A stretch of DNA of 11,988 nt from Deltaproteobacteria bacterium. GTDB taxonomy: Bacteria; DRYD01. This document shows positions 7,509 through 11,988 of this stretch, one piece after another; position 1 is the stretch's first letter; each line of letters begins with the position of its first letter. The translations under genes were made by a program, and so were the position numbers. The notes under the pieces were generated by a model. The model ran no database searches. It was not told where the DNA came from and saw nothing but the letters and a program-made list of their open reading frames with translations. The stretch spans positions 1 through 11,988 of the forward strand of contig JAPYWL010000039.1 of assembly GCA_028276365.1 (NCBI GenBank). The letters run 5' to 3'.

Positions 7509-7575
7509 TATAATTTGTTTCATTTCCTCTACTCTATTTTCCTTTTTCCCTTTATTTCAATTAAAACAAATTATA
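7509..7575 (+). promoter_or_regulatory. Leader hairpin: 12-bp stem around a G-free loop, next to the ribosome binding site
   Basis: TATAATTTGTTT (7509-7520) and AAACAAATTATA (7564-7575) are perfect reverse complements. They enclose a 43-nt loop (7521-7563) without a single G, made mostly of C and T with runs such as TTTCCTC and TTTTTCCC. The stem ends 6 nt before the AAGGAGG site. Stem melting, or pairing of the pyrimidine-rich loop with the ribosome binding site or with the 5' G-rich element, could control translation. It matches no riboswitch class I recognise. Confidence 0.55.
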
Positions 7576-7581
7576 TAAATT

Positions 7582-7588
7582 AAGGAGG
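7582..7588 (+). promoter_or_regulatory. Ribosome binding site that sets the peptide start
   Basis: AAGGAGG ends 10 nt before the TTG at 7599. The in-frame GTG at 7590 follows this site almost immediately and is too close to be used. TTG followed by Lys-Asn-Leu-Arg and a hydrophobic stretch also makes a normal signal peptide start. Confidence 0.7.
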
Positions 7589-7598
7589 TGTGTTTTAT

Positions 7599-7832
7599 TT
7601 GAAAAATTTAAGACTAATTCTTTCGCTAACTACTTTAGCAACTATTTTATTTTCATATAATGTTTTCGCATCTTGTCCATGTGACCCTGATGATCCATGT
7701 GATGGAGGTTGTCATTCTTTAATAGCTAAAGATTGTCCAAGTTGTCCGGATGATCCAGAAGATGGTTATATCTTAATAGCTAAAGATTGTCCAAGTTGCC
7801 CAGATGATCCAGAAGATGGTTATATAGCCTAA
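7599..7832 (+). CDS. Exported Cys/Asp-rich peptide with tandem 18-residue repeats, unknown function
   Basis: I do not recognise this 77-residue protein. Residues 1-24 form a Sec signal peptide: positive start, hydrophobic core, likely cleavage after VFA (before Ser25). FASC at 23-26 could instead be an off-consensus lipobox with Cys26 lipidated. The mature part, about 53 residues, has 8 Cys and 14 Asp/Glu against 2 Lys and is therefore very acidic. It has three modules: CPCDPDDPCDGGC (26-38), then two identical copies of LIAKDCPSCPDDPEDGYI (41-58 and 59-76), then Ala. Module 1 aligns with the repeats as CPxxPDDPxDGx. CxC and CxxC pairs suggest disulfides or metal binding, and the Asp clusters suggest cation binding. 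It has a structured leader, follows a 419-bp gap, and converges on a frameshifted gene. Possible roles are a multi-copy secreted signal, a bacteriocin-like precursor, or a surface or metal-binding peptide. None is proven. Confidence 0.8.
   Translation: MKNLRLILSLTTLATILFSYNVFASCPCDPDDPCDGGCHSLIAKDCPSCPDDPEDGYILIAKDCPSCPDDPEDGYIA
7719..7826 (+). repeat. Two tandem 54-bp units inside the peptide gene
   Basis: Unit 1 (7719-7772) and unit 2 (7773-7826) agree at 51 of 54 bases. The three differences (TGT/TGC, CCG/CCA, ATC/ATA) are all silent third positions. The encoded 18-residue units are therefore identical, which suggests selection on the peptide after duplication. Confidence 0.95.
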
Positions 7833-7842
7833 ATTAAGAATT

Positions 7843-7858
7843 AACCTACCCCTCCCAC
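7843..7858 (+). promoter_or_regulatory. C-rich right arm of the long-range inverted repeat, in the peptide 3' UTR
   Basis: AACCTACCCCTCCCAC begins 10 nt after the peptide stop codon and is followed by a T-rich stretch. It can pair with 7488-7503 to close the whole gene in a panhandle. It also contains CCTCC, so it resembles an anti-Shine-Dalgarno sequence and could pair with ribosome binding sites. Confidence 0.5.
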
Positions 7859-7976
7859 TATTCTTTACTTATTTTCCTTTTCTATCACAATAAGACTATC
7901 TAAGAAATAGGCAAATTAAGTATCTCTTGTTTTAATTTAATATTTTTTTGTAGTGGATATTTGAAAAATTAAATAT

Positions 7977-8414
7977 CTAACTATTAGTACCTAAAGAAGG
8001 TTTTAGAAATAATTTCAGAACTGGAGTAACTACCCAATCAGCAAATACTTTATTAGCTCCTATTTCTTTTAGTTTATTAGCTAGGAATTTGTATCCTTCG
8101 AATTTGTATCCCTTGAATTCGTATTCCTGGAGTAACCCTATTCCTCCTGCCACCACCCCTCCTACAGCAGCTCCTATAGGACCGCCTATAACACCACCTA
8201 TAACTGTAAAAACAACAACTCCTCTTATCTCCACTGCTTTTTCTATAATTAAATCAGCTACATCAATTCCTTTTTCTTCTATACTTTTATCACTCATTAT
8301 TATATCTGCCACATTCTTAGTGGTTAAAACTAAGTCTATTGCTTTTCCTATTATACCTGCTATCTTAGCAAATGCTCCTAATTTACCTTTTATTTTAGTT
8401 CCTATATTTTTCAA
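7977..8414 (-). CDS. C-terminal part of a split glycine-zipper protein, unknown function
   Basis: The last 145 residues of this frame can be read from a TTG at 8414, which has only a distant AGGA as ribosome binding site. The same frame stays open up to 8534, directly at the A7 run where the upstream frame ends. I therefore think it is normally the second half of the gene beginning at 9060. Features: a basic amphipathic stretch with GTKIKGKLGAF (5-15), then a hydrophobic segment, residues 66-95, with a regular glycine zipper (GxxxGxxxGxxxG around 73-85, continuing to 93), then three 5-residue units EYEFK/GYKFE/GYKFL (96-111), then a hydrophobic C-terminus. Glycine zippers are common in membrane-inserting or pore-forming proteins. 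There is no signal peptide. I cannot name a family. Confidence 0.55.
   Translation of the reverse strand: MKNIGTKIKGKLGAFAKIAGIIGKAIDLVLTTKNVADIIMSDKSIEEKGIDVADLIIEKAVEIRGVVVFTVIGGVIGGPIGAAVGGVVAGGIGLLQEYEFKGYKFEGYKFLANKLKEIGANKVFADWVVTPVLKLFLKPSLGTNS
8086..8130 (-). repeat. Three 15-bp tandem units in the split gene's 3' part
   Basis: Units at 8086-8100, 8101-8115 and 8116-8130 (plus-strand pattern AATTTGTATCC with variants) encode the 5-residue steps GYKFL, GYKFE and EYEFK. Copies differ by a few bases. The repeat follows the glycine-zipper segment directly. Confidence 0.75.
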
Positions 8415-8520
8415 TATAATACTAATCCTACTATCTAATAAACTTTTAAGATTATTATATGATTTAGAAAGCCCTTCTGCTAATTTAGTAAAATGCTTAT
8501 CCCCTAGATGTCCTCGGATT

Positions 8521-9060
8521 TCAGAATATTTTTTTCATTAAGCTCGTTATATAATTATCTAAATTTGGGAAAATTTTTTTTAATGAATCAATCTTTTTAA
8601 TTATTATATCTATATTCTCTCTTTTTTTTGTTAACTCTAATACTTTGTTTATTTCTTTAGCTTGCTCAATCCAACTTACACTCTTAGACGCAGTTTCTAA
8701 AACTTTAATAATCTCTTTTTTTAATTCCTCTAACTTTGATTCTATTTGATTTTGATCAATATCTTTTTTATCAATAGGTTCTTTATCCTTTTTATCAATA
8801 AGTTCCTTATCTTTTTTATCAACAGGTTCCTTAGAATCTAAAGCTTGCTCACATTTGGAAAGCAAACTCTCTTGTATTCTTAATCTATCACTTGATTTAA
8901 TATTAGAATTAGTACTACCTACTTGATTAATATTAGAATCTACTTGATTAATATTAGAATTAGTACTACATACTTGATTATTGTTACTAACACGAGAACT
9001 TTCAATTACATCACGAAAACTTAAAAATGAATTACTTACTCTAAAATTTATTTCATTCAC
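8521..9060 (-). CDS. N-terminal part of the split protein: repeat-rich, helical, unknown function
   Basis: This 179-residue frame begins with GTG at 9060, preceded by GGAGG within GGTGGGGGAGG and 6 nt of spacing, so translation starts here with good support. There is no signal peptide or membrane segment. Residues 28-54 are an Asn/Ser/Gln-rich repeat (NQV...SNI three times). Residues 80-103 are a Lys/Asp repeat (DKKDKE). Residues 104-177 are rich in Lys, Glu, Leu and Ile, with heptad-like spacing that suggests a coiled coil. It ends at MKKIF, immediately after the A7 run, where the downstream frame takes over. It looks like the front half of a larger cytoplasmic or non-classically exported protein. 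A helical front part plus a glycine zipper recalls some contact-dependent or type VII effectors, but no diagnostic motif supports that. Confidence 0.65.
   Translation of the reverse strand: MNEINFRVSNSFLSFRDVIESSRVSNNNQVCSTNSNINQVDSNINQVGSTNSNIKSSDRLRIQESLLSKCEQALDSKEPVDKKDKELIDKKDKEPIDKKDIDQNQIESKLEELKKEIIKVLETASKSVSWIEQAKEINKVLELTKKRENIDIIIKKIDSLKKIFPNLDNYITSLMKKIF
8529..8535 (-). other. A7 homopolymer at the frame junction
   Basis: Seven T residues on the plus strand, A7 on the coding strand, within ATG AAA AAA ATA. Loss of one A (or gain of two) restores the downstream frame. Poly-A runs of this kind are known slippage sites in AT-rich bacteria and also a known site of sequencing errors. 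Confidence 0.75.
8752..8823 (-). repeat. 24-bp tandem repeat encoding DKKDKE units
   Basis: Residues 80-103 of the split protein read VDKKDKEL, IDKKDKEP, IDKKDIDQ. These are three 8-residue (24-bp) units, the last one diverged. The array is highly charged and sits before the coiled-coil-like region. Confidence 0.8.
8899..8979 (-). repeat. 30-21-30 bp repeat array encoding NQV(CSTN)SNI units
   Basis: Three adjacent units encode NQVCSTNSNI, NQVDSNI and NQVGSTNSNI. The two 30-bp outer units differ at a single base, and the 21-bp middle unit is a shortened version. This is typical of recent replication slippage. Confidence 0.85.
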
Positions 9061-9066
9061 ATTTTT

Positions 9067-9087
9067 CCTCCCCCACCTAAACCTACC
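9067..9087 (-). promoter_or_regulatory. G-rich leader with ribosome binding site of the split gene
   Basis: On the minus strand this reads GGTAGGTTTAGG followed by TGGGGGAGG, and it includes the ribosome binding site. GGTAGGTT is perfectly complementary to AACCTACC at 7843-7850, in the 3' UTR of the convergent peptide gene. GTGGGGGAGG can pair with CCCCTCCCAC (7849-7858) with one mismatch and one G-U pair. Confidence 0.45.
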
Positions 9088-9323
9088 AAATCTATATAAA
9101 TAATAATCAATCTTTTATTTTTTAAATATAATTTTAGTAAAAATTAACAAAAATTTTACAAAGCTATTTAAAAAAATAAATATAACTAACTAAGTATAAT
9201 CTAAGTTTTATTTTTAAATGAATCTGTACAACAAAATAATTTTAATAAAAAGGTAAAAAATAATTGATGATTAATAATAAAAATAGAGACTATTTCATAT
9301 AAAAAAACAGGGAAGGTGAGAGA

Positions 9324-9659
9324 ATGAGAAGAGATTTAAAAAATTTAGATGATCCAATAATAAAGGATGTATTAGATCTTTTAATACCAATTCAAGATCC
9401 AGAATTAGGTTTAAGTATAGTGGATTTAGGATTAGTTTATGATATAAGGTATGATTTAGAGAAAAAGGAAATGGAAATAGATGTAACTTTAACCACGCCA
9501 TATTGTCCATGGGGAGATGCTATGCTAAATCAAATAGAAGAAGTAGTAAAAGGATATAAAGGAATAGATAAGATAAGTATAAATGTAGTATGGGATCCAC
9601 CATACAATCCTATGGAAATGGCTGAAGATTATATCAAAGAAATGATCGGCCTTTATTAA
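9324..9659 (+). CDS. MIP18/DUF59-family protein, likely Fe-S cluster assembly factor
   Basis: This 111-residue single-domain protein belongs to the MIP18 (DUF59, SufT/PaaD-like) family, whose members help assemble or deliver iron-sulfur clusters in the cytoplasm. Visible signatures: IQDPELGLSIVDLGLVYDI (23-41, within the conserved DPEL...VDLGLV block), TTPYCPWGD (57-65) with the conserved Cys61, and VVWDPPYNP (88-96). Length is normal for a stand-alone member. The start ATG has GGAAGGTGAG just upstream. A TPR protein follows after 34 bp with its own good ribosome binding site, so the two are probably co-transcribed. No suf or isc genes are in the window, so the client protein cannot be guessed. 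The 263 bp upstream hold a TATAAT (9195-9200) without a clear -35. Confidence 0.88.
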   Translation: MRRDLKNLDDPIIKDVLDLLIPIQDPELGLSIVDLGLVYDIRYDLEKKEMEIDVTLTTPYCPWGDAMLNQIEEVVKGYKGIDKISINVVWDPPYNPMEMAEDYIKEMIGLY

Positions 9660-9693
9660 TAAAATAAAAATTAAAAATTAAAGGAGGAAAATA

Positions 9694-10773
9694 ATGAGAA
9701 ATTTTTTTAAAACATCTATTAAATCTTTTTTAAAAATAGCAATAATGGCTTTTATATTAACTCAAATTCTTATAAATTTAACAAATGCTGAAAATAACTT
9801 AAATGCTAGTACTTTAAACAATATTAATACAAATAAAGCAACAAATAATTTATCAAATAATGAAGTAATGTATAAAATAAATGAATTAAACTTATATGAA
9901 ACTAACAAAATTTTTAGTTATTATTATAATGAAGATTTTGAGAAATGCTATAATTATTGTTACGATTTAATAAAAAAAGATCCAGGAAACACTACAGCAT
10001 ACGTATTTTACTTCGCAAGTTCATATCAATTAGACAAACTTCAAGAAACAATAAATTCAATAAATGACGAATATTACGACTATACTAAAGAATTAGTTAC
10101 CAAAAATAATCGATTATTAGAAAATGATAAAAAATATCAATATCTTTCATTACTAAATGCTTATTCTAATTTATTTTTATATTATATAAATGAAGAAAAA
10201 GCAAAAGCAAGTTATTTAGAAGAAGCCTTGAATAATTTTAGAAATACTTTATTTTTTCCAGCTTCTTATTCATCAGTATATACTGGTTTAGGGATAGTGT
10301 ATTATGAAAAAGGATTAAATGAAAAAGCAATATCAAATTTAAACAAAGCTTTATCAATTACTCCAAATGATCCAATAGCTTTAGAATATTACGCAAAACT
10401 ACAAAATAAACTACAAAATTACCAACTAACTATATCAAAATTGGAAAAATTTAAAAACCTAATAGAATATCCTGATCTCTTATTTTTATTAGGATATGCT
10501 TATGAAATGACAAACGAAATAAATAAAGCTATAGATACTTATAATTTAACATATAAATTAGATCCAAAGTTATTAGGTAATGGGTATATAGCATTATTAA
10601 GGTTAGGGGATATTTATTTAACACAAAAAAAAGATAAAGAAAAAGCAATACAAACTTATAATTTAATACTACAAGTAATACCAGATAGTATAACAGCCAA
10701 AACTAAAATAGAAGAGGCTAAAAATTTTAATCCCGATTATACCCAAAATAAATCTAATACCAAAAAAAAATAA
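9694..10773 (+). CDS. Exported tetratricopeptide repeat protein
   Basis: This 359-residue protein has a signal peptide: positive residues at 2-14, a hydrophobic core at about 15-30, and likely cleavage after TNA (32). An Asn/Thr/Ser-rich linker (33-58) follows. The rest is helical repeats: a degenerate pair around 75-120, then clearer TPRs at about 193-226 (GLGIVYYEKGLNEKAI...), 227-258, 261-292 (LGYAYEMTNEINKAI) and 297-330 (LGDIYLTQKKDKEKAI). The tail is Lys-rich. TPR proteins outside the cytoplasm usually serve as scaffolds, for example in pilus or envelope assembly. The partner here is not visible. AAGGAGG precedes the ATG. It follows the MIP18 gene by 34 bp and converges with the ATP-grasp gene across a 61-bp gap. 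Confidence 0.88.
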   Translation: MRNFFKTSIKSFLKIAIMAFILTQILINLTNAENNLNASTLNNINTNKATNNLSNNEVMYKINELNLYETNKIFSYYYNEDFEKCYNYCYDLIKKDPGNTTAYVFYFASSYQLDKLQETINSINDEYYDYTKELVTKNNRLLENDKKYQYLSLLNAYSNLFLYYINEEKAKASYLEEALNNFRNTLFFPASYSSVYTGLGIVYYEKGLNEKAISNLNKALSITPNDPIALEYYAKLQNKLQNYQLTISKLEKFKNLIEYPDLLFLLGYAYEMTNEINKAIDTYNLTYKLDPKLLGNGYIALLRLGDIYLTQKKDKEKAIQTYNLILQVIPDSITAKTKIEEAKNFNPDYTQNKSNTKKK

Positions 10774-10834
10774 ACCACATAAAAATAATTTAATTGCTAG
10801 TTTAATAATTATAAAAATCTATTCTCTTTAATCA

Positions 10835-11893
10835 TTATAAATTTTCAATTACAAAAGAGCTATCATATCTAAGCATATAAATATTTTCCTTATATCTACT
10901 ATCTAAAAAGTAATTGAGATTTTTGTTATAAAAAATATTTTTAATATGTTCAAAAAAATTAGCCTTGGAATAATAAGATAAAGGATATCCACCTCCAAAT
11001 CTTGTATTTATTTCACTTAAATAAAATTCATTTTCATCTTTTATTAAAAACTGAAAATTAACAGGACCAACTAATTTAAAATCATTCTTAATTAAAATAT
11101 CAGATAAATAAAGAATAAAATTAGTCAAAAAGAGATATTTAACGGTAACAGCTCTTTCTACTTCACCTGCTCTTACTTTTAATCTTTTTCTTTGACATAA
11201 CTCCACTACCTTAGAATCAATATCATAAAATATATCAACTGTTACTTCCTCATTATAATCTATATATTTTTGGATTATAAATTTTCTAAAATCTAAATTT
11301 AAAATTTCAAAAAAATTAATTAAATATTTAGTTAAATCTTGTAAGTTATCAAAGTGCTTAAAAATATTTTTTATTTTAAAAAAGTCTTTAGAAGAAGATC
11401 CCCAAATAGGCTTAATAACTAAAAAATCATCATCAATAATACAGTTTATAAAATTATCAATCTTTAGTTTTCTATTTTTTTCATCTTCAATTTCAATTAA
11501 ATCATTTAAAAATAAAGTTGGAATTATATTGGATTTTGCTAATTTATTAAAGTATTCAAAAAAAAGAAATTTATTATAAGTTATATTAACGACATCATAA
11601 TTAGGAAAAAATCTAAAAATATCTTCTAATTTTTCTTTATTTTTAGCAAAAATAGGTAATTCAGGATCTATTAAGCTAAAAGCCAAATCAATACTTTCAT
11701 TATTAATTATATTGATAATATTAGAAATAAAATTTTGATTGTCAAACTTTAAATTTTTATAAAACTTATGGGAAAAATACAAAGCTGGAGAAGTTAAATC
11801 AATATCTAAAGAAACAATAAAAAAACCATTTTCTTTAAAAAAATTAACTAATTCAACTCTTCTACCTACTCCACTTAATAAAACCTTTATCAT
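10835..11893 (-). CDS. ATP-grasp domain protein (carbamoyl-phosphate synthase-like), substrate unknown
   Basis: This 352-residue cytoplasmic enzyme should use ATP to activate a carboxylate and join it to an amine or other nucleophile. The N-terminal Rossmann-like domain begins KVLLSGVGRRVELV (3-16) with SLDIDLTSPALYFS (28-41), typical of CarB-like ATP-grasp ligases. The ATP-grasp part shows VIKPIWGSSSKD (159-170), IQKYID (207-212) with Glu215/216, VGPVNFQF (275-282) and the metal-binding EINTRFGGG (294-302). Length is normal for a stand-alone member. Start: this ATG gives the canonical N-terminus, yet the 20 bases before it contain no ribosome binding site, unlike all other genes here except the weak TTG at 8414. 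It converges with the TPR gene. Related genes occur in surface-polysaccharide and small-molecule clusters, so the substrate cannot be named. Confidence 0.85.
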   Translation of the reverse strand: MIKVLLSGVGRRVELVNFFKENGFFIVSLDIDLTSPALYFSHKFYKNLKFDNQNFISNIINIINNESIDLAFSLIDPELPIFAKNKEKLEDIFRFFPNYDVVNITYNKFLFFEYFNKLAKSNIIPTLFLNDLIEIEDEKNRKLKIDNFINCIIDDDFLVIKPIWGSSSKDFFKIKNIFKHFDNLQDLTKYLINFFEILNLDFRKFIIQKYIDYNEEVTVDIFYDIDSKVVELCQRKRLKVRAGEVERAVTVKYLFLTNFILYLSDILIKNDFKLVGPVNFQFLIKDENEFYLSEINTRFGGGYPLSYYSKANFFEHIKNIFYNKNLNYFLDSRYKENIYMLRYDSSFVIENL

Positions 11894-11988
11894 TATACAA
11901 ATCTAACAAAACAAACAAAAAACATTTAATTAAATAAATAAAAAGTATTTTAAATTTATAATTTTATTTTATAATTTTATGGTAGAGT

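Larger units (their letters stand above)
7977..9060 (-). pseudogene. Probable single 360-residue gene interrupted by a frameshift at an A7 run
   Basis: Starting from GTG at 9060, the first frame runs to MKKIF and stops at 8521. The second frame is open from 8534 to 7977. Both meet at seven A residues on the minus strand (8529-8535). Skipping one A joins SLMKK directly to YSEIRGHLGD and gives a continuous 360-residue protein: Asn/Ser-rich repeats (28-54), Lys/Asp repeats (80-103), a helical coiled-coil-like region (about 104-250), and a glycine-zipper segment (about 281-310). The junction region has ordinary coding character and no other start. Explanations are a sequencing error in the homopolymer, a real inactivating or phase-variable mutation, or slippage by polymerase or ribosome that yields both products. 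The sequence cannot decide among them. Confidence 0.6.

Noticed and set aside
7341-7523. 60-codon open frame on the minus strand upstream of the peptide gene
   Set aside because: No ribosome binding site, low-complexity Phe/Ile/Tyr translation from poly-A/T DNA, and it overlaps the likely promoter and leader of the peptide gene.
7488-7858. A mobile element bounded by the G-rich/C-rich inverted repeat
   Set aside because: No target-site duplication is visible at the outer edges (ACA on the left, TAT on the right), no transposase, and no second copy in the window. Kept only as one option for the panhandle.
7956-7977. Hairpin GATATTT/AAATATC at the 3' end of the split gene as a terminator
   Set aside because: A 7-bp AT-rich stem with an 8-nt loop but no T-tract on either strand right after it.
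8089-8541. 150-codon open frame on the plus strand opposite the split gene
   Set aside because: It is rich in Pro, Ser, Thr and Ile because it mirrors the Gly, Arg, Thr and Asn codons of the minus-strand gene; no ribosome binding site, and the glycine-zipper reading on the other strand is far more protein-like.
8899-8979. CRISPR-like array
   Set aside because: Units of 30, 21 and 30 bp are directly adjacent, without unique spacers, and are in frame within a coding region.
9281-9295. Hairpin AAATAG/CTATTT upstream of the MIP18 gene
   Set aside because: Only 6 bp, AT-rich, with T residues following on the minus strand where no gene ends; no support for a role.
9295-9510. 71-codon minus-strand frame opposite the MIP18 gene
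   Set aside because: Leu/His/Phe-rich antisense shadow of a conserved gene, without ribosome binding site.
10774-10834. Bidirectional terminator between the convergent TPR and ATP-grasp genes
   Set aside because: Only a 6-bp ATAATT/AATTAT stem with a long loop can be drawn; five T residues follow on the minus strand, but this is expected by chance at this composition.
7599-11893. A graspetide-type system: acidic repeated peptide plus ATP-grasp ligase
   Set aside because: The peptide has a Sec signal rather than a graspetide leader, the ATP-grasp protein looks CarB-like, and the two are 3 kb apart on opposite strands with unrelated genes between.
11892-11897. TATAAT on the minus strand overlapping the ATP-grasp start codon
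   Set aside because: A promoter there would start transcription inside the coding region, after the ATG that gives the canonical N-terminus; chance match in AT-rich DNA.

Overview
The window comes from an AT-rich bacterial chromosome; hand counts of a few lines give roughly 27% G+C. Ribosome binding sites are strong (AGGAGG type) and ATG, GTG and TTG starts all appear to be used. Type IV pilus genes and two Sec-exported proteins point to a bacterium with an elaborate surface. The sequence alone does not fix a phylum.

Layout. On the left, the minus strand carries moxR, pilT and pilC in that order of transcription (3419 down to 53), followed by the first 22 bases of a tRNA, probably tRNA-Cys, cut by the window edge. 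A divergent gap at 3420-3546 separates them from a plus-strand run: a long, DERA-like deoxyribose-phosphate aldolase, an aldehyde dehydrogenase, and, after an AT-rich hairpin, a nicotinate phosphoribosyltransferase. The first two make a plausible route from deoxyribose 5-phosphate to glyceraldehyde 3-phosphate plus acetaldehyde and then acetate. The third feeds NAD salvage, and the dehydrogenase uses NAD(P).

The middle (about 7171-9323) is the unusual part. It holds a 77-residue exported peptide gene rich in Cys and Asp, with two 18-residue repeats identical in protein and differing only at three silent bases. Its leader contains a 12-bp inverted repeat around a 43-nt loop with no G. A G-rich element at the start of the leader is complementary to a C-rich element just after the stop codon. 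Converging on it from the minus strand is a protein of unknown function with coiled-coil-like and glycine-zipper parts. That protein is split into two frames exactly at a run of seven A residues; dropping one A gives a continuous 360-residue protein. This 1.5-kb islet also contains three further short tandem repeats. It is the best candidate for something undescribed.

On the right, the plus strand carries a small MIP18/DUF59 protein and an exported TPR protein, probably one operon. A convergent minus-strand ATP-grasp protein of unknown substrate follows and closes the window.
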